Of a stretch of DNA of 38,835 nt, positions 16,038 to 25,667 are shown piece by piece (positions within the stretch are counted from its first letter, which is position 1; every line of letters begins with the position of its first letter). Under the pieces are notes generated by a model. The model was not told the origin of the DNA. It saw nothing but the letters and a program-made list of their open reading frames with translations, and ran no database searches. Source of the stretch: Flavobacteriaceae bacterium (GTDB taxonomy: Bacteria; Bacteroidota; Bacteroidia; Flavobacteriales; Flavobacteriaceae); assembly GCA_020627885.1 (NCBI GenBank), contig JAHDGB010000005.1, positions 1 through 38,835 of the forward strand, in the 5' to 3' direction. The position numbers and the translations under genes were made by a program.

Positions 16038-16428
16038 ATTGACGAAGCCCTCAGTTCTATTTAAAGAAATGCAGATTACAAATTTACCATTAAGCGCATT
16101 GCAAAGAACAAAAATAAATTACGCAACACCTTATAAGGCAAATCCAAAATCCTTTTTAAATCCCAAACAAAAGTCACTCTTATATAATGAAAACTTGAAG
16201 AATTTAAAACCTATTTATTCTTCTAATATAGAGAGTGCTTGGATATGTCTAAACTAAATTTGGAAAATAGTACAATAGCTATTTTTTTGTTATTTCGTTT
16301 ATTTGTTTATACTTAAAATTGGGCTATAATAGACATTAACACAGAGAATGGTATAAAGCTTTAACATTGATAATATGAAAAAATGGTTTGTTAAAGTCGG
16401 GAAGTAATATAATTTATAGAGTCTGTAA
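16038..16428. other. Intergenic, weak terminator only
   Basis: About 390 bases. A 72-codon plus-strand frame is present but has no family features and follows directly on the decayed msrA. A 7-bp hairpin AAAATAG/CTATTTT (16264-16285) followed by TTT could be a weak plus-strand terminator. Nothing else was recognised. Confidence 0.4.
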
Positions 16429-16878
16429 ATGAAAAAAAAGAAATCAAAAATCATAATTATCGTAATTGTGTTGCTTGTTGGGCTACAATTTATAAGACCC
16501 AATAAACAAGAGAACGAACAAGTAAATAGGTATGATATCATCTATGCTAATAATCCACCAAAAAAAACAGCAACACTTATTAAATCAACTTGTTACGATT
16601 GTCATTCGAATCAAACGAGACAGTATTGGTATAGCAATATTTCGCCTGTAACTTGGTTAATAGATAAGGATATAAAAAACGGAAGAGAGAAACTTAATTT
16701 TTCTGATTGGGAAAGGTATTCTTACAACCAGAAGATTGATTATGCTGGAGAAATTATGTTGCAAATGTACGAAGGTAATATGCCAATAAAAGAGTATATA
16801 TGGATGCACAAGGAAGCCAAACTAAATAAACAGCAACAAAACCAGATAACAGAATGGATAAATTCTTTAGTAGAATAA
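16429..16878 (+). CDS. Haem-binding domain protein (first of a pair)
   Basis: 149 residues. An N-terminal helix (IIIIVIVLLVGLQF) serves as membrane anchor, and the rest should face the periplasm. The Haem_bd domain carries a c-type haem motif CYDCH (C55, C58, H59), followed by YSNISPVTWLIDKDIKNG and LNFSDW, the usual wording of this Bacteroidota family. A likely role is electron transfer or haem handling. It overlaps the second copy by 25 bases and is upstream of the ResB/CcsA maturation fusion, which would attach its haem. Confidence 0.9.
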   Translation: MKKKKSKIIIIVIVLLVGLQFIRPNKQENEQVNRYDIIYANNPPKKTATLIKSTCYDCHSNQTRQYWYSNISPVTWLIDKDIKNGREKLNFSDWERYSYNQKIDYAGEIMLQMYEGNMPIKEYIWMHKEAKLNKQQQNQITEWINSLVE

Positions 16879-17348
16879 CTTTAAAAAGAACTATCCTTTT
16901 TTTAATTGTACCTTTTTTCTTAATACAGCTATACAGACCAAATAAAAACGATAAAGATTCTGTGATGTCAGATGACTTTTTAGAAATAAGTAATGCACCA
17001 GAAGATATTAAATTGCTGATTAAAAACTCGTGTTATGATTGTCATTCCAATTATACAAATTATGAATGGTACGATAATATCTCACCAATATCTTGGTGGG
17101 TTGATAAAACAGTAGCTAAAGGAAAAGTAGCTATAAATTTTTCTGAATGGAAAAATACAGACCCTCAGAAAAGATTGTCCTTTTTATCTGCTAGTGTGTT
17201 TGATATTAAAACTGATAGGATGCCTACCGAGCGTTACATAAAATTGCATCCATTGGCAAAACTATCAATAGAAGAAAAAGAGAATATAATTATGTGGATT
17301 GATGATATCAATAGATTTGATCCCTACTACGGCATAAACGAACACTAA
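16854..17348 (+). CDS. Haem-binding domain protein (second of a pair)
   Basis: 164-residue paralog of the gene just upstream. The order is the same: N-terminal helix (TILFLIVPFFLIQLY), CYDCH motif (C60, C63, H64), YDNISPISWWVDKTVAKG, and INFSEW. The ATG lies inside the end of the first gene in another frame, giving a 25-base overlap and probable translational coupling. The pair looks like a local duplication that diverged. The next gene begins 6 bases after the stop. Confidence 0.9.
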   Translation: MDKFFSRITLKRTILFLIVPFFLIQLYRPNKNDKDSVMSDDFLEISNAPEDIKLLIKNSCYDCHSNYTNYEWYDNISPISWWVDKTVAKGKVAINFSEWKNTDPQKRLSFLSASVFDIKTDRMPTERYIKLHPLAKLSIEEKENIIMWIDDINRFDPYYGINEH

Positions 17349-17354
17349 CTGACC

Positions 17355-20300
17355 TTGAAACTCTTAAAAAAAATAACCGATACAATAATTTCTACCAGAC
17401 TAACAGCTATACTCTTTTTGTTATTCGCTGCTGCAATGGGCATTGCAACTTTTATAGAAAATGATTTTAATACCGAAACCTCAAAAGCTTTAGTATTTAA
17501 TAGTTGGTGGTTCAATATGCTTCTCCTTTTATTTATAATAAACTTCGTAGGGAATATTAAGCGATATCGCTTATTAAACAAAGATAAAATCTCAATACTA
17601 CTCCTCCATCTTTCTTTTATTGTTATCATTCTGGGAGCTGGAATAACGAGGTATATAAGCTTTGAAGGTATAATGCCTATTAATGAAGGAGAAACCACAT
17701 CATCACTATTATCTGACAAAAAATATGTTTCAGTAACCATAGATGATGATAGGGTTGAAAAAACAGTAGAAAAACCATTACTACTTGCGCAAAATACAGC
17801 TAATGGAGCTAGACCTTTAAAAATAGCATTCCTAGATTTTATTCGTGGCGGAAATTCATTCTCAATAACTGATGCTTTCAAGGAAGTACCGTTTGAAGTA
17901 TCATATCTAGATTACATACCAAATGCTAAGTCGGAATTTAAGCAATCAGAGACCGGAATAAATCATTTACATTTTGTGGAATCAAGCGGAAAAGAACGTA
18001 ATGATCATTATCTCAAAACAGGAGCGCGTTTGTCTTTTCCAGAAGCAGATATTTCATTTCAAAATGAACAAGAAGGTATAATAAATATTTATTACAAAGG
18101 AAGCGACCTCTACATAAGAACACATCGTGAGCTTCAATTTACAGTAATGGCTTCTCAAGAGTCAGGACGATTACTACCATTAGTTGAGCACAGATTAAGG
18201 TTAAGAGCGCTTTATACACTCGGCGATTTACAATTTGTCGTACCATCACCTTTAATGAAAGGAAACCTTGTTTATAAAAAGGCAGAGAATATTGATGATT
18301 ACCCATTGGATATGCTAAAAGTAAATCTAAATGTGAATGGAGAGAATAGAGAAATTGAGGTTTTTGGAGCTAAATTTATTAAAGGTATACCAAAGAAAGT
18401 TAAAGTAAGTAACCTAAATTTTACAATAGCTTACGGAGCTAAAACGATGCAACTACCTTTCGCTATTAAGTTGAACGATTTTATTTTAGAAAAATACCCA
18501 GGTTCAAATAGCCCAAAGTCATTTACGAGCAGGTTGACATTAACGAGTCCTGAAGAAGCTTTTGATTACAATGTATTTATGAATAATGTATTGGACTATG
18601 AAGGCTATCGCTTTTTTCAGTCTAGCTACGATGAAGAAAACGGTGTTGAAAAAACAATATTATCTGTTAATCACGATAAGTTAGGAACTTGGACAACCTA
18701 TGTTGGGTATATTCTTTTATTTACGGGACTACTTATAATGCTAATGTCGCCTAAGACGTTCTTTGGAAAGCAGCGAAAAAGATTGAAAAAACTAAAAGCA
18801 TCTGCATTAACAATCACACTGTTCTTCGGTTGCACTTTTTTCATAAATGCTCAAAATACCACTAGTAAAGAAAGATTGAGTGTACTAGAATCTGCTAATA
18901 ATATTCCAATGGAATATGTTGACGAGTTTAGTAAATTAATTCTGCAAGATCCTGGAGGAAGAATGAAACCAATGAATACTTTTGGTTCAGAATTACTTCG
19001 TAAACTTACTAAAAATGACAAGCTAGGTAATCTTACCTCAGATCAAGTGATTCTTTCCTTATTCTCTGCTCCAGAAGAGTGGAATGATGTCCCAATGATC
19101 TTTATTACAAAGAATAATAGCAAATTAAGAGATAGATTAAACATACCTCACACTCAGAAATTCTCAAAGCTCTCTGATTTTTTTAATGCTAACGGAGACT
19201 ATATTCTTGTTGAAGAAGTCTCTAAAGCGAGTAAAAAGAAAATCAAGAATAAGTACGAACAAAGTGTAATGGATGTAGATGAAAGGGTAATACTCCTCTA
19301 TTTAGCAATACAGGGAGATTTGTTTAAACTTATCCCCTTACCCAATGATGATAAAAACACATGGCTAACAATTAGAGATGCGAAAAAAAGGGAGTTTACA
19401 GACTCTAGATTAATAACTTTAGTTAATACGCTGAATAGTTACAAGAGCGCTATTCAGAATAATGGACAAGGCACATTAAACCCGTCGGAACTATTATCGA
19501 GCTTAAAGAGTTTTCAAAAAGAACAAGGCAAAGAGATAATCCCAACCGATAAGAAAGTTGAATTAGAATTATTCTACAATAAAAATGATATTTTCAAAAA
19601 TCTTTTTTGGCAATATATGATGGCGAGTTTGTTTTTATTTATCGTGGTAATCACTGCGGTATTCAAGAGCAATAGTAATGGGATTTCGATTTTAACTAAA
19701 ATCGCAGTAGCTATTGTCGCATTACTGTTTATTTACCATACCGCCGGTTTAGGTATTAGATGGTATATTTCAGGACATGCACCTTGGAGCAATGGCTATG
19801 AATCAATGATTTATGTGGCGTGGGCAACCTTGTTTTTTGGTTTGATTATTGGTAGAAAATCTGGGCTAACAATCGCTGCAACAACATTTGTAACATCAAT
19901 GGTGCTTATGGTTGCACATTGGAACTGGATGGACCCAAGTATTGGGAATCTAGTTCCTGTTTTAGATTCGTACTGGTTAATGATTCATGTGGCAATAATT
20001 GTAGCGAGTTACGGACCGTTTGCGATAGGAATGGTTTTGGGTATGATAGCGTTGTTACTTTTTGTCTTAAAAACCAAGAAGAATGAGAAAAAAATAGATA
20101 AAGTAATAACAGAGCTTACTATTATAAATGAGTTGGCACTTACTATTGGATTAGTTATGCTAACCATAGGCAATTTCTTAGGTGCAATTTGGGCCAACGA
20201 AAGTTGGGGACGTTATTGGGGTTGGGACCCGAAAGAAACTTGGGCGCTAATAAGTATAATGATTTATGCTTTTGTGATTCATATGCGAGTTGTCCCAGGA

Positions 20301-20516
20301 CTAAGAGGGAAACTAAAATTTAACATGGCATCTGTCTTTGCTTTTTCAGCAATCTTAATGACATATTTAGGAGTAAATCACCTTCTTTCTGGACTACATT
20401 CGTATGCTATTGGCGAGGCAGCACCTATACCAAATGAGATTATTGGTTGGTTAATAGCCTCGGCATTATTAAGTGTAGTTGCAATTATGAGAAATCGAAA
20501 ATATAGAGCGTCATAA
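17355..20516 (+). CDS. ResB/CcsA fusion, system II cytochrome c biogenesis protein
   Basis: 1053 residues that combine both halves of the system II cytochrome c maturation machine. The ResB-like first half has membrane helices near 15-35, 50-70 and 80-95 and a large periplasmic part. The CcsA-like last 350 residues are mostly membrane helices with the haem-handling WWD motif WGRYWGWDPKETWALIS near 950-965. It carries haem outward and joins it to CxxCH apoproteins. The start is TTG, because an in-frame TGA lies two codons before it and the next ATG would remove the first helix. It follows two CxxCH proteins and precedes a two-haem P460 protein, its probable clients. Confidence 0.93.
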   Translation: MKLLKKITDTIISTRLTAILFLLFAAAMGIATFIENDFNTETSKALVFNSWWFNMLLLLFIINFVGNIKRYRLLNKDKISILLLHLSFIVIILGAGITRYISFEGIMPINEGETTSSLLSDKKYVSVTIDDDRVEKTVEKPLLLAQNTANGARPLKIAFLDFIRGGNSFSITDAFKEVPFEVSYLDYIPNAKSEFKQSETGINHLHFVESSGKERNDHYLKTGARLSFPEADISFQNEQEGIINIYYKGSDLYIRTHRELQFTVMASQESGRLLPLVEHRLRLRALYTLGDLQFVVPSPLMKGNLVYKKAENIDDYPLDMLKVNLNVNGENREIEVFGAKFIKGIPKKVKVSNLNFTIAYGAKTMQLPFAIKLNDFILEKYPGSNSPKSFTSRLTLTSPEEAFDYNVFMNNVLDYEGYRFFQSSYDEENGVEKTILSVNHDKLGTWTTYVGYILLFTGLLIMLMSPKTFFGKQRKRLKKLKASALTITLFFGCTFFINAQNTTSKERLSVLESANNIPMEYVDEFSKLILQDPGGRMKPMNTFGSELLRKLTKNDKLGNLTSDQVILSLFSAPEEWNDVPMIFITKNNSKLRDRLNIPHTQKFSKLSDFFNANGDYILVEEVSKASKKKIKNKYEQSVMDVDERVILLYLAIQGDLFKLIPLPNDDKNTWLTIRDAKKREFTDSRLITLVNTLNSYKSAIQNNGQGTLNPSELLSSLKSFQKEQGKEIIPTDKKVELELFYNKNDIFKNLFWQYMMASLFLFIVVITAVFKSNSNGISILTKIAVAIVALLFIYHTAGLGIRWYISGHAPWSNGYESMIYVAWATLFFGLIIGRKSGLTIAATTFVTSMVLMVAHWNWMDPSIGNLVPVLDSYWLMIHVAIIVASYGPFAIGMVLGMIALLLFVLKTKKNEKKIDKVITELTIINELALTIGLVMLTIGNFLGAIWANESWGRYWGWDPKETWALISIMIYAFVIHMRVVPGLRGKLKFNMASVFAFSAILMTYLGVNHLLSGLHSYAIGEAAPIPNEIIGWLIASALLSVVAIMRNRKYRAS

Positions 20517-20953
20517 AAACATATACTTCATAAAATAGTGCTAATTCATTTTTAATTGACCGAATTACGCTTTTACTTCTTAGTGCTTTCAATTATTATC
20601 TATTTAACGATAAATGAGTAAAATAACAAAAAATATTGAAATGCATTTTTAGAGCTTTATGTGCAACAATATCTGTTTAATTGACTTACTTAAAACTACA
20701 ATCAAAATCGTTTTTATATCATTGCACTATTTATGATATATCTCCAAAATACCTTTAAAAAAAGGGCGTGTCATTCATTTGGGGTTTAAAATATTTCTTT
20801 TTTACTTATAGAGTATTTACGTTGTCTCAGTTATAATGTTAAAATCCCCAAATTAACATTGAGCAAAATATATAAATTTAAAGGAAAATAGTCCATTTGA
20901 TGGCTTCTACCATTATTTTAATTTGCACCTAGATTAAAAGACTAGTCAGGACG
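20517..20953. other. Intergenic region before the second araC
   Basis: 437 bases of AT-rich sequence with no gene seen. It contains the spaced inverted repeat at 20777-20853. A weak -7-like TTAATTTG lies about 25 bases upstream of the AraC gene. No terminator was found for the long cytochrome c biogenesis gene. Confidence 0.5.
20777..20853. repeat. Spaced inverted repeat upstream of araC
   Basis: ATTTGGGG at 20777-20784 and its exact complement CCCCAAAT at 20846-20853, 61 bases apart, with partly matching T/A flanks. In a region of very low G+C the G and C blocks stand out. It could be a pair of regulator half-sites. Confidence 0.4.
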
Positions 20954-21748
20954 ATGCAAAATTATCATAAAGGAAGGTTAAATTATAAAATATTCGAGAA
21001 CGAAAAAGTGTCGTTCTCGAATGATGATAACACATTTTCCATTGTGCTATTGCCAGAAATGGCGTCAGATTTATTTATCAACTTTGAATCTGTAAATATC
21101 GGGAAGTCAAATATTATTTTTCTTTGCCCTGGTGATGCTTTGTTAACTATGTCAAAAACTCAAGAATGTAAAATAATCGGATTTGAAAAAGGGAGTATGT
21201 CTATTTCTGAGAATTTAATTTACTTACTCTTTAATACAACATTAAGAGAAGGTAGAGAATCTAAATCCATTCATACATTAAGGAAGTCTAATGGACCGAG
21301 AATACTTGAATATTTCTCACAATTAGAAACTTCATTTATTGATGAAACATTCAATGAGTATATAGCTCTTTTTCAAATCAATGGCATTATTTACGAATGT
21401 GTTTACGACACCCTTTTTGGAGGCCATAAAGATATTGTAAATTTTTCCGCCCTCTTAAATTCTAATTACAGTAAAAAGCACTTGGTGTCACAGTATGCAA
21501 ATATACTAAGACTGCCACCTAAAGAATTATTAAGAGCTTTTAAAAGAAGAGGTTACAAGAAGCCAAGCGAGGTTATAAGAGATAGAATTTTGCTAGAAGT
21601 CAAGAAGCTTTTAATCAACACTAATTTAGACGTAAAACAAATAGGGGGCAAATTAGGATTTGAAGACCCTGCCTATTTTGCAAGATTTTTTAAGAAAAAT
21701 ACTGGAAAAACAGCATTAGAGTTTAGGGATCAATACTATAAAAACTAA
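20954..21748 (+). CDS. AraC family transcriptional regulator
   Basis: 264 residues. The N-terminal part is a cupin-like sensor (SFSNDDNTFSIVLLPEM, then CPGDALLTM). The DNA-binding domain follows at about 165-264: LVSQYANILRLPPKELLRAF, and VKQIGGKLGFEDPAYFARFF ending KKNTGKTALEFRDQ. It resembles the first AraC protein in layout but not closely in sequence. It stands 99 bases upstream of the cytochrome P460 gene, its most likely target. The inverted repeat at 20777-20853 may be its own operator. Confidence 0.88.
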   Translation: MQNYHKGRLNYKIFENEKVSFSNDDNTFSIVLLPEMASDLFINFESVNIGKSNIIFLCPGDALLTMSKTQECKIIGFEKGSMSISENLIYLLFNTTLREGRESKSIHTLRKSNGPRILEYFSQLETSFIDETFNEYIALFQINGIIYECVYDTLFGGHKDIVNFSALLNSNYSKKHLVSQYANILRLPPKELLRAFKRRGYKKPSEVIRDRILLEVKKLLINTNLDVKQIGGKLGFEDPAYFARFFKKNTGKTALEFRDQYYKN

Positions 21749-21847
21749 AAAATCAAATTAAAAAATGGAAAATAGTGCAACAAGTGTGGTTTGTGCTTTT
21801 TCTACCTTTATATTCTAATAAATTTAATACACTAATTCAAAAAAAAA

Positions 21848-22942
21848 ATGAAAATTAAATCAACTATCCTAACATTAGCTGCATTACTGTTTATGTTTAC
21901 TTCCTGTAACAATAACGCTGGTAGTGCTGATATGGCAGACAATTCTTCTTACAAAAACAAAATTTTTTTCACTATGGAAAATGGTGAATTAATCCGTCCA
22001 ACTGGTTACAGGTCTTGGGTTTATGTTGGCACACCTGTTACACCCAATGATTTAAATAACGGTAAAGCGGCATTCCCAGAAATGCATAATGTTTACATTG
22101 ATCCTACTAGTTATGATCATTACAAGAACACCGGTAAATTCAAAGAAGGAACGATAATAATGAAAGAACTTGTTAGCGTTGGTTCAAAAGCAGCTGTTAG
22201 TGGTAATGGTTACTTTATGGGTGAATTTATAGGTTTGGAAGCATCTGTAAAAAGTAAAGAGCACTTTCCAGATGAGCCAGGGAATTGGGCAATTTTTAGT
22301 TTTACACAACCAAAAGTTGGTACACTAAAAGAGCGAGCAAAAGCATTTCCATACGATGCTTGTGCATCGTGTCACGATGCTAATGCAGAAGATGACTTTG
22401 TATTTACACAATATTACCCAGTTTTAAGAGCCGCAAAAAATGCAGGAAAAGGGAATCCTGAAGACGTATCTGTAAGAACTGCATCGGAAAAAAAAATAGG
22501 CATCTGGGAGGCATCTGCACCTACTCCTCAGAAAAAATTTGACATACCAACAGATGAAAAGAAGCTGTTTGCTTACTTAAATTCTGGAAAATATAAATCT
22601 TTAAAAGTGCAAGAGAAAGAGCAACATAAGTCCGCAGGACCACACGAATATGTTAGGACTTTTGTTAGTGACAAACTAGCAAAATCTGTGAAATCTGGTA
22701 ATTCTGAACATCCAATAGGATCTTATGCTATTAAAGAGCAGTACAAAGACGGAAAGCAATTTGGATGGGCTGTTATGTTAAAAACTGGAGATAAGTCAAA
22801 TGGAGGAAAAGGATGGTTTTGGTATGAAGCGACAGATAGAACGGATATAGCTTCTAAAGCCGCTCTCGGTAATGGAGTTAAAGGATGTGTATCATGTCAC
22901 TCTATCGGTCAAGATATGGTAAGGGCTACGTTTATAAAATAG
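21848..22942 (+). CDS. Tandem cytochrome P460 lipoprotein
   Basis: 364 residues, exported and lipid-anchored: the N-terminal hydrophobic stretch ends in a lipobox at C20 (LFMFTSC). Two P460-type domains follow. The first (about 40-195) starts with the family phrase GYRSWVYVGTP and ends at CASCHDANAEDDFVFTQYY (C172, C175, H176). The second (about 255-360) contains HEYVRTFVSDKLAKS and GKGWFWYEATD, ending at CVSCHSIGQDM (C347, C350, H351). P460 haems in studied members oxidise hydroxylamine or bind nitric oxide. Most are single-domain, so the doubling is notable. Its haem would be attached by the ResB/CcsA protein upstream. Confidence 0.88.
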   Translation: MKIKSTILTLAALLFMFTSCNNNAGSADMADNSSYKNKIFFTMENGELIRPTGYRSWVYVGTPVTPNDLNNGKAAFPEMHNVYIDPTSYDHYKNTGKFKEGTIIMKELVSVGSKAAVSGNGYFMGEFIGLEASVKSKEHFPDEPGNWAIFSFTQPKVGTLKERAKAFPYDACASCHDANAEDDFVFTQYYPVLRAAKNAGKGNPEDVSVRTASEKKIGIWEASAPTPQKKFDIPTDEKKLFAYLNSGKYKSLKVQEKEQHKSAGPHEYVRTFVSDKLAKSVKSGNSEHPIGSYAIKEQYKDGKQFGWAVMLKTGDKSNGGKGWFWYEATDRTDIASKAALGNGVKGCVSCHSIGQDMVRATFIK

Positions 22943-23104
22943 ATCTCTATAGAGCCTATAAAAAAATAGCACTTCATTTTTCTCTTTTAACCAATACTTA
23001 TTATATCGGTTAAACTGAATTAAACGCATACATATTTAAAACAATTGGGTTTTTATTAATGTTTTAGTGCTATTGTATGTATGTCGTTTATTTTAGTTCT
23101 AGTG

Positions 23105-23143
23105 GCATAGGCTTTTGTTTTTCGAAAAAATAAAGCCCTATGC
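23105..23143. other. Long hairpin between P460 and DUF6787 genes
   Basis: GCATAGG-CTTT pairs with AAAG-(C)-CCTATGC, and the interior TTTTTCGAAAAA can extend the stem. The 3' side lacks a clean T-run (TTCAATT), so it is not a standard terminator. It may be an RNA processing or stability element. Confidence 0.45.
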
Positions 23144-23172
23144 TTCAATTAAAATAATTAAGATAATATTAT

Positions 23173-23478
23173 ATGAAAAAACTAAAGCACCGTTGGAATA
23201 TTGAATCAAATTTTCAGCTATTTATAATTTTACTGGTTTTTTCATTAAATGGGTCACTTTCATTGTTTTTTGCAAAACCCATTCTAACATTTTTCGGGAT
23301 TACTATAGAAACTCTGAACCCTATTTTATTTTGGGTTTTAAGAATACTCATAGTTTTTATAGTGTACCAATTTTTATTAGTGGCTTTGGGAGCATTATTT
23401 GGTCAGTATAAGTTCTTCTGGAATTTTGAAAAGAAAATGTTATCACGTTTGGGCTTAAAAAAGCTATTAAATAACTAA
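23173..23478 (+). CDS. DUF6787 family membrane protein
   Basis: 101 residues of the Bacteroidota family now called DUF6787. The opening KLKHRWNIESNFQLFIILL, the segment SLSLFFAKP and the ending LGALFGQYKFFWNFEKKML are characteristic. Two membrane helices, at about 16-36 and 57-80. No function is known for the family. It lies 10 bases before the outer-membrane protein gene and is likely co-transcribed with it. Confidence 0.85.
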   Translation: MKKLKHRWNIESNFQLFIILLVFSLNGSLSLFFAKPILTFFGITIETLNPILFWVLRILIVFIVYQFLLVALGALFGQYKFFWNFEKKMLSRLGLKKLLNN

Positions 23479-23488
23479 AGGCTAGACC

Positions 23489-23986
23489 ATGCTATACAAT
23501 AAGCGAAATATACTTGGGATATTAACTTTTCTAATTTCGATGGTAGTCTTTGGGCAGCACGATAACGAAGGTAAAAAAAATCACAAAGAAGAATCTGAAC
23601 CAGGGTTTGAAGCAGTGCTCTCAGGGTTATTCATTCGTAATACTGAAGAAGGAATTACAGATTACGGTACTGAGCTTCATTTAACGTACTGGACTACACA
23701 CAAATGGGCATTTGGTGTAGGTTACACAATGGTGTTTGAAGAAGAATCAAGAATAGGTCACGAGCTTGCTGGGCTCCTAAGTCACAAACCATATAAATAC
23801 TTAACAGTAAACGTAGGGCCAAGTTTCTCTTTGCCAAATTCACATAAAGACACCGAGGTATCTACGTATGCAGAGACAGAGTGGGCATTCCATATAGGAG
23901 AGCTTCACACTGGCCCAACATTAGGAGCACTTATAGGAAAGGACTTTAGATATTTTGTTGGTTTCCACATGAGTTACGAATTCTAA
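23489..23986 (+). CDS. Small exported beta-barrel-like protein
   Basis: 165 residues. A signal peptide ends near FGQ (residues 1-23). The mature part starts with a charged His/Lys/Glu stretch and then shows alternating beta strands (GTELHLTYWTTHKWAFGVGY, YLTVNVGPSF, YFVGFHMSYEF). The terminal phenylalanine is typical of outer-membrane barrels. I do not recognise a named family. Histidines are frequent (about eleven), so metal binding is conceivable. It lies with the DUF6787 gene between P460 and SelO. Confidence 0.7.
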   Translation: MLYNKRNILGILTFLISMVVFGQHDNEGKKNHKEESEPGFEAVLSGLFIRNTEEGITDYGTELHLTYWTTHKWAFGVGYTMVFEEESRIGHELAGLLSHKPYKYLTVNVGPSFSLPNSHKDTEVSTYAETEWAFHIGELHTGPTLGALIGKDFRYFVGFHMSYEF

Positions 23987-24073
23987 TTAATAAAAAACAA
24001 TTAGGGAATATCTATAAGTATATCGCCTATATTTATCATTAAATTGTATCCCTAAATATTAAGGAATTAAAAA

Positions 24074-25636
24074 GTGAAATTAAATTTAAAAAATAGTTTT
24101 AGTAACGAGCTGCCGTCAGACCCAATTCTGGAAAACAACAGAAGACAAGTTAAGGAGGCGTGTTACTCGTACGTAATGCCCAAAACACCTAGCAATTCGT
24201 CTTTAATCCATGTGGCGCCAGAAATGCTTAAGAATATAGGGCTTTCAGAAGCAGACAGTAAAACTGAAGCGTTTTTAAATGTGTTTTCAGGAACAAAAGT
24301 TTTGGAAAACACCAAGCCTTATGCAATGTGCTATGGCGGGCATCAATTTGGAAATTGGGCTGGTCAATTAGGAGACGGTAGAGCCATTAATTTAACGGAA
24401 ATAGAACACAATAATCAAAACTGGGCCATACAGCTAAAAGGTGCTGGTGAAACACCATACTCACGAAATGCAGATGGATTAGCTGTTTTACGTTCATCTA
24501 TTAGAGAATACCTATGTAGTGAAGCAATGCATCATTTAGGAGTACCAACAACACGTGCATTATCCCTGTTGTTATCTGGAGACGAAGTGCTTCGTGATGT
24601 GTTGTATAATGGGAATCCTGATTACGAAAAAGGAGCAATAGTTACACGAGTAGCACCTTCATTTTTGAGGTTTGGTAGTTATGAGATTTTCTCAGCTAGA
24701 GACGATAAAAAGACATTAAAAACACTGGTAGATTATACCATAAAACATCATTTTTCACATCTAGGAAAACCTTCTAAAGATGTTTATGTAGCCTTCTTAA
24801 AAGAGGTGGCAAATAGAAGTTTAAAAATGGTGATTCAATGGCAGCGTGTTGGTTTTGTTCATGGTGTAATGAATACAGATAATATGTCCATTCTCGGACT
24901 CACTATCGATTATGGTCCATACGGGTGGCTAGAAGGTTACGACCCTAACTGGACGCCAAACACTACAGATAATACGTATAAGAGGTATCGTTATGGAATG
25001 CAACCTCAAATAGTCCTTTGGAACTTACTTCAATTGGCAAATGCTATTTATCCTTTAGTTGAAGAAACCAAACCTTTAGAAGCAATATTGAATGAGTATC
25101 GTAATGATTTGGATGTCGATTATCTTAAAATGATGTGCTCTAAACTAGGTTTTATGAGTGAAAATAAAACCGATAGTATTCTAATTAAAGAATTAGAAAA
25201 GAATTTGCAACTTTCTGAAACAGACATGACAATTTTCTTTAGAAATCTTGCAAACTTAAAAAAGTTAGAAGTAAGAAATTGGTTTAAAGTCGTTAGGGAA
25301 TCATTTTATGAACCTATTGAAATAGCTGATAATATAAGACTTAGATGGACAGATTGGTTCGCTAAATATGCTGAAAGACTTCAATCTGAAGATACCACAG
25401 ATGAAGAACGTAAAGCAAAGATGAATACTGTTAACCCTAAGTATGTGCTACGTAATTATATGGCGCAAACTGCCATAGATGATGCAAATAATGGCGATTA
25501 CAGTACGATAGACGAGTTATATCAACTACTTAAAAAACCATACGATGAGCAACCAGACAATAAAAAATGGTTTGTAAAACGCCCTGAATGGGCTAGACAC
25601 AAAGTTGGTTGCTCAATGTTGTCTTGTAGTTCATAA
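24074..25636 (+). CDS. selO: Protein adenylyltransferase SelO (YdiU family)
   Basis: Pseudokinase that transfers AMP to serine, threonine or tyrosine of target proteins, studied in redox stress. The 520 residues contain the family blocks GGHQFGNWAGQLGDGRA, QLKGAGETPYSRNADG with LRSSIREYL, and the active-site region VHGVMNTDNMSILGLTIDYG. The C terminus ends SCSS, where animal SelO carries selenocysteine, so this is the cysteine form. C-S-M-L-S-C near the end could form a disulfide. The start is GTG at 24074 (Lys-Leu-Asn follows); no in-frame ATG is nearby. Good fit with the redox theme of the block. Confidence 0.94.
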   Translation: MKLNLKNSFSNELPSDPILENNRRQVKEACYSYVMPKTPSNSSLIHVAPEMLKNIGLSEADSKTEAFLNVFSGTKVLENTKPYAMCYGGHQFGNWAGQLGDGRAINLTEIEHNNQNWAIQLKGAGETPYSRNADGLAVLRSSIREYLCSEAMHHLGVPTTRALSLLLSGDEVLRDVLYNGNPDYEKGAIVTRVAPSFLRFGSYEIFSARDDKKTLKTLVDYTIKHHFSHLGKPSKDVYVAFLKEVANRSLKMVIQWQRVGFVHGVMNTDNMSILGLTIDYGPYGWLEGYDPNWTPNTTDNTYKRYRYGMQPQIVLWNLLQLANAIYPLVEETKPLEAILNEYRNDLDVDYLKMMCSKLGFMSENKTDSILIKELEKNLQLSETDMTIFFRNLANLKKLEVRNWFKVVRESFYEPIEIADNIRLRWTDWFAKYAERLQSEDTTDEERKAKMNTVNPKYVLRNYMAQTAIDDANNGDYSTIDELYQLLKKPYDEQPDNKKWFVKRPEWARHKVGCSMLSCSS

Positions 25637-25667
25637 ATTAATTATCATATAAAACGAAAAACTTAAA

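Noticed and set aside
16039-16257. Plus-strand frame of 72 codons after the decayed msrA
   Set aside because: Composition is unremarkable, no family features, no promoter, and it follows directly on decayed sequence.
17345-17881. Minus-strand frame of 178 codons opposite the ResB/CcsA gene
   Set aside because: Antisense to the well-supported cytochrome c biogenesis gene, with no domain of its own.
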